In this document: one piece after another, positions 56,524 to 64,000 of the stretch | Numbering within the stretch: the first letter of the stretch is position 1 | How the letters are laid out: each line of letters opens with the position of its first letter | Assembly: GCF_028009165.1 (NCBI RefSeq) | Contig: NC_079245.1 | Coordinates: 1,736,001 to 1,800,000 of the forward strand | From: Akanthomyces muscarius | Lineage: Eukaryota; Ascomycota; Sordariomycetes; Hypocreales; Cordycipitaceae | Reading direction: 5' to 3' | Length of the DNA: 64,000 nucleotides | The notes under the pieces: model-generated | What the model was told of the DNA's origin: nothing | The model's database searches: none | What the model saw: only the letters and a program-made list of their open reading frames with translations | Made by a program: the position numbers and the translations under genes

Positions 56524-59500
56524 TCAGTGAACCCTCGAAGTGGTGCGAGAGCCTTTGGTCGAGCTCTTGGCCCACGTCCACTTGCCCTTCTCTTGTCTGT
56601 TGCGGTACGAGTTGCCCAGGGCCTCAGCCACGGATATGGGCTCATCCATCGGAATGAGCTGCGGGTGCGCGCGATACGGCAGCACTGACTTGAGTGACCG
56701 CTTGCTAATCATCTTGTCCTTTGGTGGCTCGTCCTTGCGGATATTCTTGATAATATCACGCAGTTCAGCATCGTCGTTGACAATTTGCGCCTTGAGGAAG
56801 GGCGCACTGTCGCCCGCCGCCTCTTGGATGGCCTGCATCACCGGCACGCGGGGCGTGTACGTGATGCCATCAAGCTTCGGCGCGTGCGAGCTGTTGGGCA
56901 CAATTGACGGGTCCAGCCGCGCGACGGCGCCCTTGCTTAGCAGGGTGTTGATGTCGAGGCTCTCGCCGGGCGGGATAGCGTTGGGGTGACTGGGCGTGAT
57001 GCACTCCATGTCGACTTCCTTGCGGAGGACGTGGTCAATATCAATGGCGGAAAAGTACGCGCATGACTGTGGGAGGTCGTTGATGCCGACTTGCTGCGCA
57101 AATATCGCGCGAGTCCACACATTGGCGACTTGCAAAGCCATAGCGGCGCGGTACTTGTCTTCGTTCTTGACGAGATAGCGAATTTCATCGTGGACGGTGA
57201 TGGCCAGACGTGCATCAATATTGAAGCGACGAGCCAGGTAGTCCATCGACACGATCAAAAGGTGCAGGTAGTCGACACCGGAAGATTGGATAGCCCAGTT
57301 GATACGAGACGTCAAATACCCGCCCTTGTTGATAAAGCGACCCATCAGGGCCTCAGTAATGCCGGCACCAAGGACGGGGGTACGAGGTCTCTCCTGCTCG
57401 GCAAACTCTTCGAGCTTGTTGAAGACAAAAGACTCAGTGCCGCCGCGCCAGAACGGACGCTTGTAGATGGTCTTTCGGTTCGTCTTGGTTCCTTTGGTGC
57501 TAGCATACAGCTTTGAGGCAGTCTCCATGGTCTGCCTCTCAGACAGCTCAGGGTTGAACTGACGGAGTAGTGTAGCAGCAAACTTGAGGCCGGCACCGTA
57601 GATGCGGCCATAGTTGAAAACCTTGGCGTCGTTTCTGGTGATTCCCAGGATCGAAGCAGTGCGGGAATGCAGATCGGTTCCGGCTGACTTGGTGCCTTCG
57701 AGAGTCATGAAGCCAACGGCATTGCCACCATGAAGCTTAAAAGTGGCGTCGCCGATAAGACTGGCAATCCAAAGTTCCTGCGAGTCCACATCCGCACCAA
57801 CAAAGCTGTAGCCTTCGGGAGCTCTCACCATAGCTTTTAGCTCAGAGCCGACTCGGTTCTTCTTGGCATTACTGGCGGTGAGCCATGTGTTTTCCACAGA
57901 TCGTCTCGTAATTGTTCCCATGGGAATAATCTGCGGTAGGATGAAGCCCAGACCGTCAGACGACTCGGTAACCTTGTCGAGATTAGGCAGGTCTTGGTTC
58001 TGGACGACCATCTGCGACATGATTCTGTCGCGAGCACTGATCCAGTATGAGCAAGAGGCATTCATTTCGAGCGCCTCCTTGGCGTACGAGTACTCCGAGG
58101 ATAGGGTTCCGTTCTCAAAGTAGGATAGGTAGCCCTTGGCCATAGGGTTTGCGCAGCGAGCGGTAGGACCATCCTTGTGAGGAAGCTTGAAATAAACGTG
58201 ATGTCTGTCGTCGCGCAGCGTAGCATCAGCCTCTTCAAATTGACACTGTACCATCTGCTTGCCGACATATTTTTCAGAGTTGGAACGGGCCGTTCGGAAA
58301 GTCCATCCGTACTTGTCGGACCAGAAGAGAGGGTTGCCATCCCAAGCCAATCTTAGCAGCAGCGGGGCAATTCGGGTTCGCACGGTGATGCTAATGGGGG
58401 CATCATTCTTTTGAAAGAGATCCTTGTACCACTGCGGACAGCCAGGCTTCTTTTGTCGGGCAGCTGGCCTGGGTGGGTCGCCCTTCTTCTTGCCCTTGAC
58501 CATGCGAACTTCCTGCCCCGACCAGTCGAGTTGCTGCATCCAGGGGTCGTTTTGCCACTTTTCGGAGTCGTCTTTGATTTCAAGAGCCTTATCCGCCAGG
58601 GCAATGAGTCGCTCCTGAACAGCGTCAGAGAGTTTGTGATATGTAGCTTCAGTGTTGGCGATGTATGCGTCCCAAGACTTGTTGACGGGGAGGATAACGG
58701 AGGAGAGGTGGCGGAGGGCAGCAAAACTGACGGGGTGAGGACATGTGTCGAGAAAGTTGGGAAAGACTATTTGGTAGACGCGGTGGGTTATGGCAACATC
58801 GGCAGCACAGTAGTCCAAGAGAGCGTCGAGCTTGGCAAGGATCTCAGACCGGTTCAATTCGCCGAAATCGTCGCGGACAGCCTTGTCAATGGTGACGTTG
58901 AGGTGAAATTTGGCTACATCTCGCAGCGAGTTGACGGAGCTGCGCTCGACCCATAGCTCTTCCTCTTCATGCATGCTTCTGTTGCTCAAGAGCTCTGCAA
59001 GATCATGATCGGGAGTCTCGCTGGCGACTCGTTCTCGCAGTTCTCGATTTTTCTTGTGCTTCATCCACGTTGGTCGCTGTTGTGAGCACATGCCATTGAC
59101 GGCTACGTGAAGGGACATTGTGTCCATGAAGTAATTTCTGCTCTGCTTGATGTCATACTCTTCGAGAATGCGGGCGCGATCGAAGCCGATGTTGTGGCCG
59201 ACGATGAGTCTCTCCTTGGTTGGATCGCCTAGGGGAATGAGATGCTTGTCGTTCTTGGTCTCGCCCAGCAGCCATGGGGAGAGCCATGCATACCAGGCTG
59301 TAGGACCTACGGCGCAGGCCATGACAGCGTATGGGCTCTCCTTCCACATGACTTCGGTATCAAAACATAGGGCGGACTCGTCGGGCGCGTCGACCTGTTC
59401 AGTGCGGCCATCGGGATAGTATTTAGTCCAACCACTGCGGCGAACCCACTTGCGAGGCTTTGGAGGCGCATTCGCGCGTGAGAATTGCTTTGCTAAGCTG

Positions 59501-59875
59501 AGGTACGGCTCGGCGCAGTCGAGACCCAGCTTGTGGAAGTGCTCATCGAGAGTGCGACCCTGGAGTTGTGGGAGGTCGAATGCGATGGGGGCAGAGTTGT
59601 CGGTGTTTTTGCCAAGTAAATCATGTCGCTTTAGATGATCTTTGGATAGTTGGACAAGCTCTTGTGGAGGCGGGGTAGAACCGTCGGGGAATATCTGATT
59701 AAATACGTGTGTGCTGAGTTGTTGCACGCCAATTTCGTTGTATCGAGCAGTAGACGGGACTAGATGCGACCGGTCAGTGTGCCGCACATAACAGAGAATG
59801 CGCTGCTCAGCAGCTTATAGAGAATCGCCGCATGTCACATACGCGCCAGAGAATGGTTCGCTTCAGATTTGGCAT
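56524..59875 (-). CDS. MIP1: Mitochondrial DNA polymerase gamma catalytic subunit
   Basis: A long exon (59802-56524) encodes nearly the whole family-A polymerase. The ORF lacks an ATG start, so I propose a first exon 59875-59843 (MPNLKRTILWR) joined across a 40-nt intron (GTATGT..GAGCAG), giving 1103 aa. The joined start MPNLKRTILWRRILCYVRHTDRSH is basic, as a mitochondrial presequence should be. Exonuclease motifs are LCFDTEVMW, VGHNIGFDRARI and YCAADVAITHRVY. Polymerase motifs are A (GADVDSQELWIASLIGD), B (RNDAKVFNYGRIYGAG) and C (VHDEIRY). The enzyme replicates and proofreads mitochondrial DNA. The C-terminal extension after motif C is long, as in fungal Mip1. The start exon is inference; everything else is secure. 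Confidence 0.95.
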
Positions 59876-61556
59876 CCGCGGCGACGGATGCAAGGTGTCG
59901 CGCAAAGGTAGCGGTAGGCAGTCGATGGTTCGCGCGGTGTCGCACGTGGCGCAGGCTGGCGGACGAGGCGCGCTGGACGTGGCCAGCGGCAGGATGAAAG
60001 GCGCGCATAGCTATGAATCGGTCATGTCGAGCGCCGACGAAGCAACATGACGAAAAGGAGCAAGAGATGGAGGGGAAAATGATCGATAGTTCAAAGGCGG
60101 GGAGAGACGCGGGAGAGGACGCGAAGGAGGTGGTGCTAGTTAATTGAAGGGGGAATTTTCTTACTGCGTACCTAATTGACCAGCTTGCCAGCGCAGCGGA
60201 GGATTTTGAGAGTGAGAACCCAGCAATCCAGCAGTGACAGCGCTAGCAGGGGATCTTAGTGGGGCTTACAGAGGCTTCCTAGTGGCTGCTTCCTGAGACT
60301 TGCAGCGGAAGGACCGCTGGAAAGGGAAGAGTGGAGCCGGCACTCTCGGAGCCAAATGCAGGGCGGCGGACCCTGCCAATTGCCTCCCGGGCCACGGGAC
60401 CGGAAGAACAGAGCTGACGCAGGGAGGCGATGATGAAGGCTCGGTATCTCGAGAGAATACAGTGGGTGCAAGGCAAAATGTAAAAGGGCTGCGGTGATGA
60501 GAGCTGTCAAGGCTCCGTCGCGTCGGCGCATCAAGGGTCTTCCACACGCATGACGCCTCGGTGATTGGCATGTTACGGTGGCGGAGACGTGGATAGGATA
60601 GCCCAACTTACAGCACAGGTACGTACGGCTCTGGTGGAAGAGACTCTGTTAATTTATTATTCCATAGCTACTACTACTACCTTACGTACCAGAATGAATT
60701 ATGTGATTTGCTATGCAGCGATTAGAGCTCATGCAACTTTGTCTAGAGGGCTGCCACGCTACCTTACCTATGGCTGCATTTGGTATACCCGTAGCACAGC
60801 GCTCACAACAGTGTGAGACCATAGGTAGGTAGGTATGTAGGTAGGTAGGTAGGTGTTCGCGGGCATATGAAGTAGTGAGGCGTCCAGCACGCACAAGGTA
60901 CCATTACACGCACCACTGCTTGTCATGGCGGCTGTGGCACATATCAACTACAATCACCATGTGTGTAGCCATGACTGCTCAAGTAATTTCACGGCTGCCA
61001 TTACTGCCTACGTAGTTCGCCGCCTGCTCGCCACTGGCTTCTCTTTTCGTACAGCGTCAATAAATCAGGACAGCCCAGGCTGGCCGACCATCGGCGCTAG
61101 TCCCGAGTTGCTTCTAGCGTCATTTTGCGAGCCCGTCATCTGTCATCCTGCACTTACAAGTTACAGGGCGCTCAGTGCGAAAATGCGCTGCAGCCTACCG
61201 AAGTACAAGGCGTCGCCGCCCAAAATCAACTCGCCAAATTCTCATGTCAACACATCTTGACCTCCTTCGCCCCCACTGGGCCTCGCAGCCTCCTCGCCTG
61301 ATCCCCCGCCCTCACGCTCTTGCCCTTCACACTCTCGCCAAACCCAGTTCCGGGGCGTCGTCGTCATGATTCTAGCTTTTCCCGCGACGACAGTTTTTAT
61401 TCAAGCATCCTAGGCCTCCCGGTGGCCACACACTCATCGCGGGCCAGCCGCCCACATAGACCCTCTCGGAATCCAACGCGCGCGCGAAACCTCATAATCA
61501 CGAAACTCTCCCCCCGCAGCACCAGGCACCCAAGGCCGCTTCCTCCTCCGCCGGCC
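59876..61556. promoter_or_regulatory. Divergent promoter region, MIP1 / RING E3 gene
   Basis: 1.7 kb between divergent genes. Near 60822-60854 there is an imperfect (TAGG)n microsatellite of about eight units with one interruption. The right 300 bp are CT-rich, as in fungal leaders; the open frame of the RING gene extends upstream to 61320 but only from a TTG. No other gene was seen. Confidence 0.5.
60822..60854. repeat. (TAGG)n microsatellite
   Basis: About eight TAGG units, interrupted once by TATG. A shorter run (AAGTAGGTAGG) occurs near 6390 in the gene-free interval. Confidence 0.85.
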
Positions 61557-62933
61557 ATGTCGCTCGCTTCTGCCTCGCCGAGGAGGGCCTCACTCGACTC
61601 TGAAATTATCCATATATCAACCTCGCCTGCGCTGCCCATCTCGCCTCGCCTGCGCTCATCCCGCACCAACAGCCGCCACCACCACCACCAGCCCATGCAA
61701 CCGCCCGCCACGGCCGCCAGCGCTTTGCCACCTGCCCGGTCCTCGTCGCCGCGACACCACGCCCACGTCTCCTCGGCTCCTTTACACACAAACACGAGTC
61801 TGCCGCCTAATCTCAGCAATCCTCTCACGCCGAATCGACGCCCGCCCCGACGACGAAACTCGCCCTCGCAGCAGCGGCGTGCCGTGCATCACCCTTCCAC
61901 CGCCACGGCGTCATCTGATTTTGCACCAGGTAGCAGCCCTGTTGCCACGCCATACGCCGTGACGGACGAAACCTTTATCAATGAGCTCATGCGTGAAGAA
62001 TTCTCTTCCCCCTCGACATATCCATCCTTCAGGAACCCGCCACCGCCACGTTTCGACGACGGCATTTACCAAGACGACACATATCCCGACTCTCACGCCG
62101 CAGCTACCACCACACAAACCAGCGACTGCATGGGCCCTTCAAACGACGCAACGGCCGCCCACGTGCCTGATTCGCCCTCCCAGCAGCTCCAAGCAGGCCC
62201 CTCTGCAAATACCACGCAAGACACCGACTTTTCCCTTCTCGAGACGCAGCATTCACCCATCTTCCACGACCTGATCGACGACGACCAAGGTGCCACCGAA
62301 ACGGCAGCAACATCATTCTCTGAAAGCATGCCGGCGACGCTGGGACGCGGGCATTCGGATATTCTCCCGCCGCCTAAGAGGCAGCGTGACAGCCAAACCG
62401 AGCGTCTGTTGCAAACAAAACAAGAACCTGTCATCAAGCCACTTGCCCCGGGGGAAGATTTGTTTGGAGAGTTACCAGAAGCGCTGGCTGTGCACAAGGA
62501 CGACATTGCCGACGAGGACCTCACAACGATTGATCTGACAGACGCCACCGAGGTTCCTGCCGAGCTGAGGAAACCCATCATCGACAACCGTATTAAGATT
62601 GGCGCGTTTCAGTGCGCTATCTGTATGGACGACGTGACTGGCCTGACAGTCACTTATTGCGGTAGGATACTGAGCCCGCCATCATATATAACTCCTCCAA
62701 AGCTGTTTACTGACTTTTTCACTTTTGCAGGGCATCTTTTTTGTGCAGATTGCCTACACCACTCCCTGGACGTCGAGTCGACCAAGGGAAAATGCCCCAT
62801 GTGCCGGTCCAAGATTGACATGAAACCTCGCGAGTCCTACACCATCAAGACAAAGGGCTTCTGGCCTCTTGAACTTAAGCTCATGACGACGACGAGAAAA
62901 GGAAAGCGAAAAGCTGAGGACATTTCAAAATAG
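61557..62933 (+). CDS. RING-type SUMO-targeted ubiquitin ligase, Slx8 type
   Basis: Two exons, 61557-62661 and 62731-62933, with a 69-nt intron (GTAGGA donor, TTGCAG acceptor) give 435 aa from the first ATG in frame. The C-terminal C3HC4 RING starts at Cys353: CAICMDD..TYC-GHLFCADC..GKCPMC. It is split by the intron just after the third cysteine. A SUMO-interacting motif IDLTD is at residues 325-329, close to the ring, and a second possible one (EIIHIS) is near residue 16. This combination marks SUMO-targeted ubiquitin ligases such as Slx8/Rfp and RNF4, which act in the nucleus in genome stability. Residues 1-320 are Ser/Pro-rich and disordered. The intron length is a multiple of three with no stop, so a simple ORF reads straight through it. 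Confidence 0.87.
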   Translation: MSLASASPRRASLDSEIIHISTSPALPISPRLRSSRTNSRHHHHQPMQPPATAASALPPARSSSPRHHAHVSSAPLHTNTSLPPNLSNPLTPNRRPPRRRNSPSQQRRAVHHPSTATASSDFAPGSSPVATPYAVTDETFINELMREEFSSPSTYPSFRNPPPPRFDDGIYQDDTYPDSHAAATTTQTSDCMGPSNDATAAHVPDSPSQQLQAGPSANTTQDTDFSLLETQHSPIFHDLIDDDQGATETAATSFSESMPATLGRGHSDILPPPKRQRDSQTERLLQTKQEPVIKPLAPGEDLFGELPEALAVHKDDIADEDLTTIDLTDATEVPAELRKPIIDNRIKIGAFQCAICMDDVTGLTVTYCGRILSPPSYITPPKLFTDFFTFAGHLFCADCLHHSLDVESTKGKCPMCRSKIDMKPRESYTIKTKGFWPLELKLMTTTRKGKRKAEDISK

Positions 62934-63633
62934 CCCGCCGCTCATTATTTTCTTGGCGTCTTTCTTGGCTCATATACTTTTCTTTGTACTGCTGTACTCA
63001 AATCGCCATTGCATAAAGCTACGCGACGTATGGCTTTGCTTTCTTGGGTCAGAATCATTAACATCATAGATCACACACATACACTGGCATGGTTGGCGTT
63101 TTTTGGCGAGGGGCAGAGGCGACATAGAATCCGTATCATGGCAGGATATACCCCTCTTTCTACGGTGGCATCGTGCATTTTAGCCTGCTTTCATCTTTTT
63201 TCCTGTACCCATGGGCGTTTGGGGTCTTTTGCTACATAGCTGTGAAAGCCCTTGTTGTATATACTTGTTACTGTACATATGTCAGAAAAGGTAGCACAAT
63301 GCTCTATTACATAGAGTGACAGCAGGCTTTTCAAAGGTGTGACGATAGGTGATGTCCTCTCCTCTGTTGACTCTTTTTTTTTTTTGTTTTTGGACACGTG
63401 GCAAACCCGTTCCCTATCCAAGTATCCAAACACAGGCACGACATGACCAATGTGGCAAACTTCCAACATGGCTCGAGGTACCGTTTTTTGGGCTTCAAAA
63501 ATTACCAAATTCCGTTTCTAATAAGATTTCTGTTCCACTGCTGAAGAATACAAAAAAAAAAACAACTACGAATATCGGACACAAAACTCCCAGTTTCCCC
63601 ATTCTCTTGATCCAGAACTCGGACAACCACATG
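62934..63633. other. Convergent intergenic region
   Basis: 700 bp between the RING E3 stop and the nucleoporin-like stop, AT-rich with T- and A-runs (for example near 63376 and 63553). No gene was seen. Confidence 0.5.
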
Positions 63634-64000
63634 TCAATGGAAGAGTCTGCGGGTGGTCTTCACCTCTGGAACCGCCTCATTATCAAACTACAACACTCGG
63701 TTAGTACTCGACGAACCACAGCTGGTTCGAAAAAAAAAAAAAAACTCACCTCAATGAATCCCGTCGCGGCAATGACAACCATGAACGCATCCGCCAGCTC
63801 CTCCACCTTGTCCTCGAGGACCTCGTCGCCTTCACCACCACCGGCGCCGTGCCCACCGATGCCCGCGCTGCGCTTGAGCGTGTGCGCGACGAGCATGCGG
63901 TGGTCAGTCAGGAACTTGCGCCCCTGGGCGATGCTGTGGCTGCCGCGCATCAGGAGCGCCGCGCCGATGATGCGCACAATCTTGGCCAGGAGGTCGTAGT
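63634..64000 (-). CDS. 3' end of a probable scaffold nucleoporin (Nup192/Nup205 type), partial
   Basis: Two exons are visible: 64000-63750 (open at the window edge) and 63687-63634 with the stop. The intron between them has a GTGAGT donor followed by a 15-nt T-run, an exact TACTAAC branch site and a TTGTAG acceptor. The tail reads YDLLAKIVRIIGAALLMRG, then QGRKFLTDHRMLVAHTLKRSAGIG, then LEDKVEELADAFMVVIAATGFIEFD, and ends KTTRRLFH. The helical character and these phrases remind me of the C-terminus of the large inner-ring nucleoporin Nup192/Nup205, but this is from memory of a short piece. Most of the gene lies beyond the right edge. Confidence 0.55.

Overview
This is nuclear DNA of a filamentous ascomycete. 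I infer Sordariomycetes, most likely Hypocreales, from three things: short 5' GT..AG introns of about 40-70 nt with CTAAC/CTGAC-type branch points, protein families such as 2EXR, DUF5321, Eaf1/Vid21 and Ybp2-like proteins, and a dispersed single 5S rRNA gene with an upstream TATA box, as in Neurospora. I cannot name the species. No bacterial or viral genes, CRISPR arrays or intact transposons were seen.

Layout. At 1-116 is the 3' end of an unrecognised lysine-rich CDS. At 818-4213 (-) is a Zn2Cys6 transcription factor. From 4.2 to 19.2 kb is a roughly 15-kb interval with no supportable protein gene; it holds a 5S rRNA gene (14811-14929), small tandem duplications and a G4-type repeat. At 19.2 kb is an isolated 2EXR-domain gene. 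From 20.65 to 49.5 kb is a dense housekeeping block: separase (-), a DUF5321 membrane protein (+), a class II-like sirtuin (-), an MMT-type cation diffusion facilitator (+), xylulokinase (+), the spliceosome factor CWC15 (-), the exosome subunit RRP45 (+), a broken-looking F-box-like gene (+), the ARL3/ARFRP1-type GTPase (-), an NHX1-type Na+/H+ exchanger (+) and the NuA4 scaffold Eaf1/Vid21 (-). From 49.5 to 52.6 kb is a second gene-free interval containing a degenerate tandem array of about 50-bp units. From 52.6 to 64 kb are the splicing factor SPP2 (+), a Ybp2/glomulin-type protein (-), mitochondrial DNA polymerase gamma MIP1 (-), a SUMO-targeted RING ubiquitin ligase of the Slx8 type (+) and the 3' end of a probable scaffold nucleoporin (-).

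The genes do not form a metabolic cluster. They are conserved single-copy housekeeping genes arranged mostly head-to-head or tail-to-tail. CWC15 and RRP45, both RNA-processing genes, share a 262-bp intergenic region. Separase and the DUF5321 gene share 447 bp. Tail-to-tail gaps are as small as 83 and 112 bp. Exon models were built by eye from splice signals, phase continuity and family knowledge. Many long antisense ORFs in the GC-rich genes are third-position shadows and are left out.

I found no convincing undescribed system. The signals most worth following are the 5S rRNA copy with its covarying-looking helix II, the 51.1-51.7 kb tandem array, the 69-nt reading-frame-preserving intron inside the Slx8 RING, and the long gene-free stretch with its recurring TACTGGTA/TACCAGTA motif.
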